From the NCBI GenBank assembly GCA_023666335.1, contig JAMPCE010000007.1:1-64000 (forward strand): 64,000 bases of DNA. Reading direction: 5' to 3'. Positions 30,301-38,309 of this stretch are shown here, piece by piece. The stretch comes from a bacterium (GTDB taxonomy: Bacteria > Bacillota > Clostridia > Lachnospirales > Lachnospiraceae). The first letter of the stretch is position 1; each line of letters opens with the position of its first letter. The notes beneath the pieces are model-generated. The model made no database searches, was not told the origin of the DNA, and was given only the letters and a program-made list of their open reading frames with translations. A program made the position numbers and the translations under genes.

Positions 30301-32771
30301 GGGTAGGAGTGCCACTCACCGTCCGTCGGCGTCCCTTTATTCACCGAATTCGTAATGTCCTCTCCCGACGGCGTTATCTTCGTTGTCGTACACGGTATAT
30401 TCGTTTCATAAGGTTTCAGTTTTTCCGTGATATACTGCGCCAGCGCCTCTTTCGACGCCCATGTCCAAGTCTTCCCGCCATCCGACAGATCGACGCTCCG
30501 CTCGACCCCGTCGATCTTTACGACCAGATTGCTGTACCCACGGTCGATCGTGACCGTGCCGTCGGCGTTCATATGCGCGGCATGGGGATGCCTCGTTCCG
30601 TCTGCCATAGTCGGATCCAACGTGACCTCAGCTTTCGGATTGCGGTACTGCGCCTCATAGTCCTCCTTGTAGTCCTTTCCCTGAAAGATATCGCGAAAAC
30701 CGAGATTCGTACCTGTGACGTTTCCCTGATCGTCCTGATTGTCCGCGCTCTTCACGCGGATCCTGGTGATATCCGGCTGCAAGGCGTCGATCGCGATCTT
30801 CGAGCCTGATCCCGTCACACTTATGACACTACTGTCATAATTTGCGGCACCCAGTTGGTTTTGAATCTCTGTCGCGAGCGTCGATGCGTCGTTATAGGTT
30901 CCGGCAGCCACTTTGACCGTCACCCACATATCCTCCGTATCATCCGCTGCTTTCTGGTTATGAGAGATCAAAATCGAAAACGTGTCGTTTACGCCCTCTT
31001 CGATCAGCAGACTGTTCGCGCTGTTTATGAGCGCGCTGCCCTGCATCCCGGCATTCTCATCGCGCGTGCCGTCATTGCCGCCAAACTGCGCTTTTTCATA
31101 GCCGGTAACGACTGTCCTCGCCGTAAACAGCGTATCATAGGCTGTACTCTTTGCTTTATTGATCCCCACCTTGGTGCCGGGACCATCTTCCTGCGTCGTA
31201 AACACCAGCCCGGTATACCACAGATGATACTGTTTCCTGCCGTAGGGATCCGTCTCGTCTCGGACCTCACCGTCCTGCCAGCTCTTATGCGCTGTTACGT
31301 TAATCCCCCTGTCTTTCAGAACGTTATGCAGCGCCGCCGCCATCTCGTCTATCGTGCTGCCATCCATATTTTTCCCCTGACCGTCAATATTGGTCAGGTC
31401 GATGACGATCTCTCCCTGATCGTTGGGATTGAGCACCAGCAGATTATTCACGCCTTTTTTGATATGGAATACGCTCCGCTCCGGATCTCCCTGATCGCAA
31501 CCGGGCCAGCTTCCCGGCAGGACATTACCGCCCGTAAAGACACCGGGCGTCACCGAGATTTTACTGTGGTGTACATTGTCGTAAAAGACGCCTGTACGGA
31601 TATCGCTGTCGATCTCGAACATATTGCCCTTAAAGTTCGTGATGATGTAATCCGGACTGGAAAGCTTGATCCCCGTGCCATGTTCAGACACAATGACCCC
31701 TTTCTTCGCCGTGTCCGCATCACCCGAATCCCCTGCATCGCCCGCGTCGCCCGCATCGTCCGCCTGTATCCCCGGTACTGTTGCCATCTGCGCATCCAGT
31801 TCCGTCTGTAAAATTTTCATCAGCATCTCTTTCGTATATTTGCCCGAAGCCAGTGCTTTCCCATTTTTATTGGTAAGCTCAATCTGCTTCACTAATTTTC
31901 CCGTCGCGTCCAGCACATCAAAGGAGAGCTCATCGTTGACGCCCGTCTCCACTTCGATAAAGGAACCGTCATTTAGATATACGGTCGTACCGATCAGTGC
32001 GCCCAAATCGCCGCCGCCAAAATTATCATATAAAAGGTAGGAGAGCCCGCCGGAAACCTCATCAATGATCTTTCCGCCTTCCAGATTCAGATTACAAGTT
32101 TCCTGCTTCGTATACTGAAAGCGGAATCCCTTATCCAAAAGCCCCGCTTCTTCCAGAGCCGTATCAATCTCGTCCACCAGCGCCTTTGTCGTATATACCC
32201 CTGCGTCCACCGTGATCGAGACTGTCTCAAGCGGATCGTCTTCATTGATGGCGTAAGTAATCACCAGATCATTTTCGCCCTCCCTGACGGTGTGCAGCTG
32301 CGTGGGTGACCACACGGTCGCACCCTCGATCTGATGGTAAGGCCATTCGTGCTCCTGAAAGATATGCTGTTCATTAAAGGTCGTATTGTCCGTGAGACGA
32401 TCGATCTCCTTTTGCAGGTGGGCAAACTCCTCCTGCATCATGGCGCGGTCTGTGTCCGTATATGTCTCGTTGGACGCCTTGATCGCAAGTTCCGTCATCC
32501 TGTGGAGCATATCGTGCGCTTCTTCCAGAGAGCCGTCTCCGATCTGCACCCAAGAAATGCCGTCCATCGCATTTTCCGTGCCCTGTCTTAAGCCGCGGAT
32601 CATATGACGCATCTTTTCGGAGATGGAAAGCCCTGCCGCATCGTCCGCCGCCCGGTTGATTCGATAACCGGAGGCAAGTTTCTCCGCAGTCTTTGCCTTT
32701 TTCTGCGTATTGATATTCAAATGCCTGCCTGCATTCATCATGAGCATATTGTGTTGAATGGATGAGATCAT
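27351..32771 (-). CDS. Giant flagellin
   Basis: An 1806-residue flagellin, about four to six times normal length. The D0/D1 N-terminus is clear ('ISSIQHNMLMMNAGRHL', 'KTAEKLASGYRINRAADDAAGLSISEKM', 'IRGLRQGTENAMDGISWVQIGDGSLEEAHDMLHRM', to ~residue 145), as is the C-terminus ('IRDTDISKEVMENSIHNILEQAGVAMMAQIRQDSNLALQLL', from ~1700). The ~1550-residue insert repeats a flagellin-hook-IN-like pattern (I-x-x-G-x-N-x-L/F, then a G-x-Y-T/S-x-x-x-L loop) at least six times and has a G-D-A-rich segment. No HExxH, so not a flagellinolysin. ATG 32771 fits GAGG 9 bases upstream. A sigma-28-like promoter and a G10 tract precede it. Confidence 0.9.
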   Translation of the reverse strand: MISSIQHNMLMMNAGRHLNINTQKKAKTAEKLASGYRINRAADDAAGLSISEKMRHMIRGLRQGTENAMDGISWVQIGDGSLEEAHDMLHRMTELAIKASNETYTDTDRAMMQEEFAHLQKEIDRLTDNTTFNEQHIFQEHEWPYHQIEGATVWSPTQLHTVREGENDLVITYAINEDDPLETVSITVDAGVYTTKALVDEIDTALEEAGLLDKGFRFQYTKQETCNLNLEGGKIIDEVSGGLSYLLYDNFGGGDLGALIGTTVYLNDGSFIEVETGVNDELSFDVLDATGKLVKQIELTNKNGKALASGKYTKEMLMKILQTELDAQMATVPGIQADDAGDAGDAGDSGDADTAKKGVIVSEHGTGIKLSSPDYIITNFKGNMFEIDSDIRTGVFYDNVHHSKISVTPGVFTGGNVLPGSWPGCDQGDPERSVFHIKKGVNNLLVLNPNDQGEIVIDLTNIDGQGKNMDGSTIDEMAAALHNVLKDRGINVTAHKSWQDGEVRDETDPYGRKQYHLWYTGLVFTTQEDGPGTKVGINKAKSTAYDTLFTARTVVTGYEKAQFGGNDGTRDENAGMQGSALINSANSLLIEEGVNDTFSILISHNQKAADDTEDMWVTVKVAAGTYNDASTLATEIQNQLGAANYDSSVISVTGSGSKIAIDALQPDITRIRVKSADNQDDQGNVTGTNLGFRDIFQGKDYKEDYEAQYRNPKAEVTLDPTMADGTRHPHAAHMNADGTVTIDRGYSNLVVKIDGVERSVDLSDGGKTWTWASKEALAQYITEKLKPYETNIPCTTTKITPSGEDITNSVNKGTPTDGEWHSYPPDLTYKNVVGKTETTAGQGSSFAYKTNIGATVTFGLPINASAASPLKITDDNKKFSFTLNGSTTVNIDLKTELGKTSFTSASEFASALQTVINSKLGKQPDQYGGVKVSTDNNKLVLTAGLMNGNLQMSGQDDTKITMDTSKGTFVWDLHKYGTPASVTLSSSNTSKYVNTSFKTKGEPTITLTLTEPGKTAQTITVKLKKDYQYTGQTDLLNDLNSSSKLGKYGITASISGRSLTFSTDNGGDGYKLDVSLSDAAKEFLFGYPKDDNSGNYSMDGSTPYKMRTNQAVKTGFTLSSGDEQNFTIKVGSEVVTRKLAAKTYATEKDLEDEFNRVFGDKVKVSINSSHQLVFESVAKGSGHTLSLSYNADSAMKKIFGTTPIMGATASISDDGKLTLTRDGGTNDPNPQNGSIYVESHDDDERYRGGSFIFETSTTYSDPEYEDGYHSGQHSFMDGAALDLNAQGKIDITDGNNQMTFYFAEDYVATSYGRATIQTIDITLDAGSYTMDELRDALQAKIDEDTGGERKMNVTVDKSGVRIEAVKAGSKYRIFRDTDTRISPNGGYGYQDCRPSGTFFEKIMCTTHTGISQQTATNVDGKQNGSDVYAVGRQDVKNEEVRIQKDGNDQLSLEFNITQGQGSNETTVKSYKLEMVLDPGYYQGGALAAQIQKQLDKALKANGLPEGLIEAVVGIVDTKVEGANDANALAFRLSETVKLPDDLPNGADMKYGVEAIGGTAAFSVFYATDGDIARAYIKGGKDISKGVEIKEGQNVLSVDVDDEHYELELMPEVYSSKELIEHLNELMAEKNVPLTALEDDGNLKLMHTSYGKHKISHLSGAVKNQVFFADNGTWEKSEPMRLRVSSTSGDWIEVEKPWMDTSALGVNTLTVEKYKYAQKAIARLKEAVVKVSEVRTYFGTMQNRLEHAIHNNQNAEENTQAAESRIRDTDISKEVMENSIHNILEQAGVAMMAQIRQDSNLALQLLE
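30824..30837. repeat. TGACA-N4-TGTCA palindrome, copy 5
   Basis: Central bases CTAC, in the flagellin insert, encoding D-S-S-V. Confidence 0.7.
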
Positions 32772-32820
32772 GATCATATACCTCACTTTTCGCAACAGCC
32801 CTGTCCCGGGACACCAAAAG

Positions 32821-32840
32821 ATACACTATAGTATGTGTAT
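32821..32840 (-). other. Inverted repeat in the flagellin leader
   Basis: ATACAC (32821-32826) and GTGTAT (32835-32840) form an inverted repeat overlapping the presumed transcription start of the flagellin gene. Confidence 0.4.
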
Positions 32841-32863
32841 CGGCGCGCAGAGGAGGTCTCTTA
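32837..32863 (-). promoter_or_regulatory. Sigma-28 (SigD/FliA)-like flagellin promoter
   Basis: On the minus strand TAAG (32863-32860), 15 bp, then GCCGATAC (32844-32837) closely matches the flagellar sigma-28 consensus TAAA-N15-GCCGATAA. It lies 66 bp upstream of the flagellin start and supports late-class flagellar expression of the whole flagellin-epimerase-cytidylyltransferase-dehydrogenase unit. Confidence 0.75.
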
Positions 32864-32868
32864 ATATA

Positions 32869-32878
32869 CCCCCCCCCC
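32869..32878 (-). repeat. G10 homopolymer upstream of giant flagellin
   Basis: Ten consecutive G on the minus strand, 5 bp upstream of the sigma-28 -35 element. The tract also falls within the 18-bp spacer of a possible sigma-A promoter (TTGTGC, then TATATT). Length change by slippage could alter transcription. Confidence 0.85.
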
Positions 32879-32898
32879 TAAAAAATGCACAAAAAAGT

Positions 32899-33726
32899 TT
32901 AAATGCCCATAAGCGCCCGCTCCAGCATCTGCGACACCTGCGCCAGTACGCCGACGTTTTGCGCCATCGTGAGCATCTGACGGACTACCGCGTCAAAAAT
33001 CCCGTATTCGGCAAGCGCTTTTCTGTGCAGCACGATCATCCTGCACCGCGCCTGAAAATAGCCGCCGACTCTGGAAGACACGCCGCCCTCATGGAGATCG
33101 GAGAACAGAAGCGGCTCATCCACATAGCCGATCTTCTGCTCTTTTGCGATCCGAAGGAACAGTTCCCAATCCTCCAGACAGGTGAGTTCCTCATCGAACA
33201 GACCGCTTTTTGCAAGGCACTCCCTGCGCACGACCGCTGTCGGCGCACCGATCACGTTCCCCTGTAGGAGCAGGCGGTACAGATCTCCCTGCAACAGGCT
33301 TTTCTCGATAGAATCATCGGGAATGTGTATGTGCGTCCCGTCCTGTTTCCTGCCCTCATACATGCAGTAGACCAGCCCGATCTCAGGATCCTCTTCCAGA
33401 ATACGCATCTGTTTTTCCAGTTTATCCGCCCGCCAGACGTCGTCACTGTCCTGAAAGGCGATACAGGAACCCCCGGCGCGCCGGATGCCCTCGTTTCTGG
33501 CTGCGGAAGCGCCGCAGTTTCGCGGCTGCCTGAAATACTGCACTCTATTGTCCGCTTCCGCGATTTTTTGGAGCAATGCCTCCGTGTCGTCCGTTGACGC
33601 ATCGTCAATCACCAGCAGTTCAAAGTCCGTATAGGTCTGTTGTAAAACGCTGTCGATCGCGCGCTCTATACAATAACACCTGTTATATGTCGGCAGGACG
33701 ATGCTTACCGCCTCTCCGTGTTCCAT
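32899..33726 (-). CDS. Family 2 glycosyltransferase
   Basis: A 275-residue GT-A glycosyltransferase. The nucleotide-sugar site is 'VSIVLPTYNRCYCIERAIDSVLQQTYTDFELLVIDDASTDDTE', the D-x-D-like metal site is 'CIAFQDSDDVWRADKLEKQM', and 'LTCLEDWELFLRIAKE' carries the catalytic E-D-W. No membrane segment, so it works at the cytoplasmic side on a lipid-linked or protein acceptor. Start 33726 is set by GGAGA upstream; longer starts add an unconserved N-terminus. It ends just before the flagellin promoter and G10 tract, so a role in flagellin glycosylation is possible but unproven. Confidence 0.88.
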   Translation of the reverse strand: MEHGEAVSIVLPTYNRCYCIERAIDSVLQQTYTDFELLVIDDASTDDTEALLQKIAEADNRVQYFRQPRNCGASAARNEGIRRAGGSCIAFQDSDDVWRADKLEKQMRILEEDPEIGLVYCMYEGRKQDGTHIHIPDDSIEKSLLQGDLYRLLLQGNVIGAPTAVVRRECLAKSGLFDEELTCLEDWELFLRIAKEQKIGYVDEPLLFSDLHEGGVSSRVGGYFQARCRMIVLHRKALAEYGIFDAVVRQMLTMAQNVGVLAQVSQMLERALMGI

Positions 33727-33932
33727 AAATGATAGTCTCCATTCCGCAGCGTTACTTTTCCAGCGATCTCTCCGATGTCCCGCACGCGTCATATCCGGAT
33801 TTCCTGCTTTTCGATATTTATTATTGTAACATTGAAAAACCCTCGTGTAAACCGATTTACCCGCAGAATGCTCCGACGCCGCCGAAAAGCCGCTCTTTTC
33901 AAAAATTTCATACAATCTTTATCACGCTTTCA

Positions 33933-33961
33933 TTGACAACTTTTCCTGTGTTCTCTATTAT
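33933..33961 (+). promoter_or_regulatory. Sigma-A promoter for the 34048 gene
   Basis: Perfect TTGACA (33933-33938), 17-bp spacer and TATTAT (33956-33961). It lies in the 321-bp divergent region 33727-34047, which otherwise contains a GC-rich inverted repeat just before the ribosome site and no gene I can see. Confidence 0.75.
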
Positions 33962-34047
33962 TGAAAAAGGTACAAACAGTAGCATGGAAAACAAAAAGCG
34001 CCGCCTGTTCAGGAGCTGTAAGCGGCGGCACAGATGGGAGAATCAAT

Positions 34048-34872
34048 ATGGCTGCAGGAAATTCCGTCAACGACGAGATCAAAGAACAGCATCAGAAAGC
34101 AAAAGATATGAGTTTCAAAGGGAAACTTGCCTATTTCTGGGATTACTACAAAATACACACCATCGCTATAGTCTGCGCGATCGTCTTTATCGTCAGCTTT
34201 GTCCGCCAGATCGGCGCGAACAAGCCCTATGCCCTTTATGCCGTACTTCTGAACGCTGCTGTCGGCACAGAAAATACTGACACATCTGTCATATGGGAAG
34301 AGGCATTCCTTGAATACGCCGGGATCGACCCGGAAGCATGGCAGGTCAGCATTGACACCTCTATCACACTGAGCGCCGACGGCGGCTCACAGTACGATAT
34401 GGCAAACCGCCAGAAAATGGCTGCCATGATGAACGCGGGCGACATCCACGCCATCGTGGGCGACACGGAAACCTTTGAGGGCTACGCGCACGTCGGCTAC
34501 TTTTACGACCTCTCGGAACTTATGACCGAGGAGGAACTTGCCGCCTATGCAGATCTGCTCTACTACACGGACGCCGCCGCCTACGATGAGGACACCGGAA
34601 ACACGCTGGAGGAGATCGAAGCCTATCAAAAGGCGTTTCTGGAAAAATTCGTTGACCACAGCGATCCCGCAGGCATGAAACAGCCCGTTCCCGTGGGCGT
34701 GCGTATCCCCGCTTCCGGAAACAGGCTGGCAGACGCGGGCTATTACCGCTATCTGCAGGAGGGCGGCTACACCTTTCAAGGCTGCCCGTCGGAGACGGTG
34801 ATCGGGATTCCGCTCTCGGTGGAAGATCCGACGGCGGCGTTACAATTTATACGGTATCTTACGGAGCGTTGA
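34048..34872 (+). CDS. Membrane-anchored hypothetical protein
   Basis: A 274-residue protein I do not recognise. A charged cytoplasmic N-terminus ('NDEIKEQHQKAKDMSFKGKLAYFWDYYKIH') precedes one membrane helix (about residues 32-50, 'TIAIVCAIVFIVSFV'). The extracellular domain has a mixed alpha/beta look reminiscent of solute-binding proteins ('MAAMMNAGDIHAIVGDTETFEGYAHVGYFYDLSELM', 'VIGIPLSVEDPTAALQFIRYL'). GGGAG precedes ATG 34048; the longer reading frame would start at the promoter. Its last 14 bp overlap gatB on the other strand. It carries one copy of the TGACA palindrome. Confidence 0.75.
   Translation: MAAGNSVNDEIKEQHQKAKDMSFKGKLAYFWDYYKIHTIAIVCAIVFIVSFVRQIGANKPYALYAVLLNAAVGTENTDTSVIWEEAFLEYAGIDPEAWQVSIDTSITLSADGGSQYDMANRQKMAAMMNAGDIHAIVGDTETFEGYAHVGYFYDLSELMTEEELAAYADLLYYTDAAAYDEDTGNTLEEIEAYQKAFLEKFVDHSDPAGMKQPVPVGVRIPASGNRLADAGYYRYLQEGGYTFQGCPSETVIGIPLSVEDPTAALQFIRYLTER
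34278..34291. repeat. TGACA-N4-TGTCA palindrome, copy 6
   Basis: Central bases CATC, in the plus-strand hypothetical gene, encoding D-T-S-V. It is the only copy in a plus-strand gene. Confidence 0.7.
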
Positions 34873-36301
34873 GAATTTCCCGCAGCATCTGATTCACCGT
34901 GCCGGGATCCGCCTTTCCTTTCATGGCTTTCATGGTCTGTCCCACCAGAAAGCCGATGGCTTTCTCCTTACCGTTTCGGTAATCCGCCACGGACTGCGGA
35001 TTTGCCGCGATCACTTCCTCGACCACTTTCTTTAAAGCGCCCTCGTCGTTTTCCGTCTTTAGCCCCTTTTCTTCCACATACCGTTCGGGATCCACATTCT
35101 CTGCAAACATGACCTCAAAGACTTCTTTCGCCACGGAACTGTTGATCACCTTTTTCTCCGCAAGGGCAATGAGCTTTGCCAGATTTTCAGGGGAAAAGCG
35201 CAGGTCAGAAGCGTCCAGTCCCTGTTCTTTCATCAGCCGCAGCGTCTCGACCATCAGCCAGTTGGACACTTTTTTCGGCGAGGCTCCAAACGCCACCGTC
35301 TCCTCGAAGAGATCCGCCAGCGGCTTCTCAGCGGTGATGATCTCGATATCATAGTCGGGAATGTCAAATTCCGCCTTGTAGCGCGCCATTTTCTCGGTGC
35401 GGAATTCCGGCTGTTTCGCCCGGATCTTTTCCAGCATTTCCTCACTCACCGCGACGGGTACAAGGTCGGGATCGGGGAAATAGCGGTAATCCTGCGCGTC
35501 TTCCTTACTCCGCATGGCGTAGGACTCGCCTTTTGCGTCATCCCATCTTCTGGTCTCCTGCACCACGCTTTCTCCCGCTTCCAACAGATCGATCTGCCGC
35601 TCCCTCTCTCCCTCGATGGCGCGGGTGATGGAGCGGAAACTGTTGAGATTCTTCATCTCTGTCCTCGTGCCGAACGTTTTCGTCCCCGCCTCCCTGACGG
35701 AAAGGTTCACGTCCGCGCGCATGGAGCCCTCCTGGAGCTTGCAGTCGGAAGCCCCCAGATACTGGATCACCTGCCTGAGTTTCTCCAGATAGGCAATGAC
35801 CTCCTCGGCGCTGCGCATATCCGGCTCCGACACGATCTCAATGAGAGGGACGCCGGAGCGGTTGTAGTCCACCAGAGAGCAGTCCTCCCACTCGTCATGG
35901 ATGAGTTTGCCCGCATCTTCCTCCATATGGATCTCGTGGATGCCTACAGTCTTTTTAACGCCCGCCTCCGTCTCAATCTCCACGCCGCCGTTTCTACAGA
36001 TAGGCAGATAGAGCTGCGAGATCTGATAATTCTGTGGATTATCGGGATAAAAATAGTTTTTTCTATCAAATTTAGAATATCGTGTGATATCGCATCCTGT
36101 GGCAAGCCCCACCGCGATGGCATACTCCAATACCTGACGATTCAGCACCGGAAGCGTTCCCGGCATCCCCGTACAGACCGGACAGGTCTGGGTGTTCGGC
36201 TCCGCGCCGAACGCGGTGGAGCACCCGCAGAAGATCTTTGTCTTTGTCGCCAGTTCGACGTGTACCTCCAAGCCGATGACGGTTTCATACTGCTTACTCA
36301 T
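34859..36301 (-). CDS. gatB: Asp/Glu-tRNA amidotransferase subunit B
   Basis: A 480-residue GatB, the tRNA-binding kinase subunit that activates misacylated Asp-tRNA(Asn) or Glu-tRNA(Gln) for amidation. Seen: 'YETVIGLEVHVELATKTKIFCGCSTAFGAEPNTQTCPVCTGMPGTLPVLN' (zinc Cys set), 'KNYFYPDNPQNYQISQ', 'DYNRSGVPLIEIVSEPD', 'KLQEGSMRADVNLSVR' and the C-terminal YqeY-like 'VADYRNGKEKAIGFLVGQTMKAMKGKADPGTVNQML'. AGGAGG precedes ATG 36301, which overlaps the gatA stop by 8 bp. Confidence 0.98.
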   Translation of the reverse strand: MSKQYETVIGLEVHVELATKTKIFCGCSTAFGAEPNTQTCPVCTGMPGTLPVLNRQVLEYAIAVGLATGCDITRYSKFDRKNYFYPDNPQNYQISQLYLPICRNGGVEIETEAGVKKTVGIHEIHMEEDAGKLIHDEWEDCSLVDYNRSGVPLIEIVSEPDMRSAEEVIAYLEKLRQVIQYLGASDCKLQEGSMRADVNLSVREAGTKTFGTRTEMKNLNSFRSITRAIEGERERQIDLLEAGESVVQETRRWDDAKGESYAMRSKEDAQDYRYFPDPDLVPVAVSEEMLEKIRAKQPEFRTEKMARYKAEFDIPDYDIEIITAEKPLADLFEETVAFGASPKKVSNWLMVETLRLMKEQGLDASDLRFSPENLAKLIALAEKKVINSSVAKEVFEVMFAENVDPERYVEEKGLKTENDEGALKKVVEEVIAANPQSVADYRNGKEKAIGFLVGQTMKAMKGKADPGTVNQMLREILNAP

Positions 36302-37739
36302 GGCTGCGCACCTCCTGTTCGTAAATGTGGGCAGCCCGCAAAATCTTTTTCTCCTGAAAACAATCCCCGATCAGCTGCAAGCCGATGGGCAGCCCCTTGC
36401 CGTCCTGCCCGCAGGGAAGACAGATTCCGGGAAGCCCTGCCAGATTCACGGCGATCGTGTAGATATCGCCCAGATACATCTGAATCGGGTCCGCAAGGCT
36501 TTCCCCCAGCTTCGGCGCCGTCGTGGGCGCGGCAGGTCCCAAAATCACGTCGTATCCTAAAAAAGCGTCGTCGAACGCCTTTTTGATCAACGCCTTTACT
36601 TTCAGGGCTTTCAGGTAATACGCGTCATAATAGCCGGAACTCAAGACAAAGGAACCGAGCATGATGCGGCGCTTGACTTCCTCCCCGAAGCCCTCTGAGC
36701 GGGATTTTTTGTACATATTATGAAGACCCGCATATTCTTCGGTACGATAGCCGTACTTGACGCCATCGAAACGTTCCAGATTCGAGCTGGCTTCCGCCGC
36801 CGCGATGGTATAGTAGGCGGGAATGGCATATTCCACGAGGCTCAAGTCAAAACGCTCCACTACCGCGCCTTTCTCTTTCAAAACTTCCGCTGCGCGGAGA
36901 ACCGCCTGCTTTACCTCCCCGTTCAGCCCCTCGCCCAGATAGTCGTTTGGAATGCCGATGCGCAGCCCTTTCACATCCTCTGTGAGCGCCGCCGTAAAAT
37001 CCGTATCCGTGCGCGCAATGGAAGTGGAGTCTTTCTCATCATGGGAGGCTAAGACCTCAAGGACCGCCGCGCAGTCCGCCACATCCTTAGTCAGGGGACC
37101 GATCTGATCCAGCGAGGAACCGTAAGCGATCAGACCGTAGCGCGACACTGTCCCGTAAGTGGGTTTCATCCCCACCACACCGCAGTAGGAAGCCGGCTGC
37201 CTGATGGAACCGCCCGTGTCGGAACCGATGGCGTAAAAACATTCCCGCGCCGCGACCGCAGCCGCGGAACCGCCGGAAGATCCGCCCGGCACATGCTCCG
37301 GATCGCGGGGATTTCTCGTCACCCCGTAAGCCGAGGTCTCCGTGGTGGAACCCATCGCAAACTCATCCATGTTCGTCTTGCCGAGGATCACCGCCCCTGC
37401 CTTTTGCAGATTCTTTACCGCCTCCGCCGTGTACGTCGGAACAAAATTGTGCAGGATCTTAGAGGAGCAGGTCGTCCGCAGCCCCTCCGTGCAGAGATTG
37501 TCTTTGAGCGCGACGGGAACGCCAGCCAGCGCTCCTGTCAGCTCTCCCGCCTCGATCCGCTTCTGGACCGCCTTTGCCTGCGCGAGCGCGCCGTCCGCGT
37601 CCACCGTTACATAACAGTTGTAATTTTTATCCTGCGCCTCGATCTGCGCCAGCGCCGCCTCTGTAGCCTCCACGGCTGTCGTTTTCCCGTCCTTTATGGC
37701 TGCCGCAAGCTCCAGCGCGGTCATCTCTAAGATCTCCAT
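36294..37739 (-). CDS. gatA: Asp/Glu-tRNA amidotransferase subunit A
   Basis: A 481-residue amidase-signature enzyme that frees ammonia from glutamine for GatB. The Ser-cisSer-Lys triad is visible: K in 'VALKDNLCTEG', 'GGSSGGSAAAVAAREC' and 'IGSDTGGSIRQPASYCGVVGMKPTYGTVSRYGLIAY'. AAAGGAAAG precedes ATG 37739. The 200-bp gap to gatC contains structured element A. Confidence 0.98.
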   Translation of the reverse strand: MEILEMTALELAAAIKDGKTTAVEATEAALAQIEAQDKNYNCYVTVDADGALAQAKAVQKRIEAGELTGALAGVPVALKDNLCTEGLRTTCSSKILHNFVPTYTAEAVKNLQKAGAVILGKTNMDEFAMGSTTETSAYGVTRNPRDPEHVPGGSSGGSAAAVAARECFYAIGSDTGGSIRQPASYCGVVGMKPTYGTVSRYGLIAYGSSLDQIGPLTKDVADCAAVLEVLASHDEKDSTSIARTDTDFTAALTEDVKGLRIGIPNDYLGEGLNGEVKQAVLRAAEVLKEKGAVVERFDLSLVEYAIPAYYTIAAAEASSNLERFDGVKYGYRTEEYAGLHNMYKKSRSEGFGEEVKRRIMLGSFVLSSGYYDAYYLKALKVKALIKKAFDDAFLGYDVILGPAAPTTAPKLGESLADPIQMYLGDIYTIAVNLAGLPGICLPCGQDGKGLPIGLQLIGDCFQEKKILRAAHIYEQEVRSHE

Positions 37740-37794
37740 CTCTTCTTTCCTTTCCCGTTTACTGTGTGTCGCCGCTCCTTCTCAACGTGTCTGT

Positions 37795-37927
37795 AGGAAC
37801 AGACCGCCATTTCTTAAGGAGCCCCTCAAAACGCGCCGGTACTTGGTGAGGTTTCCCACGAACCTAGTATCCGCTGCGTGTTTTGCGGAGCGGGAGCGCG
37901 GCGACGTAGAAATGACGGCCTGTTCCT
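37795..37927 (-). other. Structured element A (gatC-gatA spacer)
   Basis: A 133-bp element starting 12 bp after the gatC stop. Its 20-base ends (37795-37814 and 37908-37927) are complementary at 18 of 20 positions, and both exceptions are G-U pairs in minus-strand RNA. Inside, small hairpins can form, including 37849-37853 with 37861-37865 and 37871-37875 with 37889-37893. Three internal blocks match element B: 17/18 at 37809-37826, 10/13 at 37842-37854 and 24/27 at 37887-37913. The outer parts of the closing stem do not match B. Interpreted as a dispersed structured RNA or mobile palindromic element. Confidence 0.65.
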
Positions 37928-37939
37928 GCTCTTCACACG

Positions 37940-38230
37940 TCAGAACGTCGGCGGCACCACAAACATCCCGTCTTTCTGCTGCGGCGCATTTAATAACAGG
38001 TGTTCTCTATCATCCCCGTTCGTCACCACATCCTCACGGAACACATTTTCCGCGGAAAATACATGCGACATCGGCTCCACGCCGTCCGTGTCCAATTCCC
38101 CCAGCTTATCGATATAGTCGAGCATCCTGCCCATATCCGCTTTCGCCTGTTCCTTCTCCTCGTCGGACAGCTCGAGTTTTGCGAGGATCCCTACATATTC
38201 TATTGTCTCGTCATCTATGATATTCGCCAT
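37940..38230 (-). CDS. gatC: Asp/Glu-tRNA amidotransferase subunit C
   Basis: A 96-residue GatC that clamps GatA to GatB. Typical features: '[53 protein letters not shown]' and the C-terminal tail '[33 protein letters not shown]'. AAAGGAAAGATC precedes ATG 38230, preferred over 38251. Structured elements flank it on both sides. Confidence 0.97.
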   Translation of the reverse strand: MANIIDDETIEYVGILAKLELSDEEKEQAKADMGRMLDYIDKLGELDTDGVEPMSHVFSAENVFREDVVTNGDDREHLLLNAPQQKDGMFVVPPTF

Positions 38231-38309
38231 GATCTTTCCTTTCTCACTCATATCTGCATATTATCATCTGTTTTCATTCTTATCATCTGCTGCCGTAGCG
38301 ATTGCGCTC

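Noticed and set aside
27351-32771. Giant flagellin as a flagellinolysin
   Set aside because: No H-E-x-x-H metallopeptidase motif exists in the insert.
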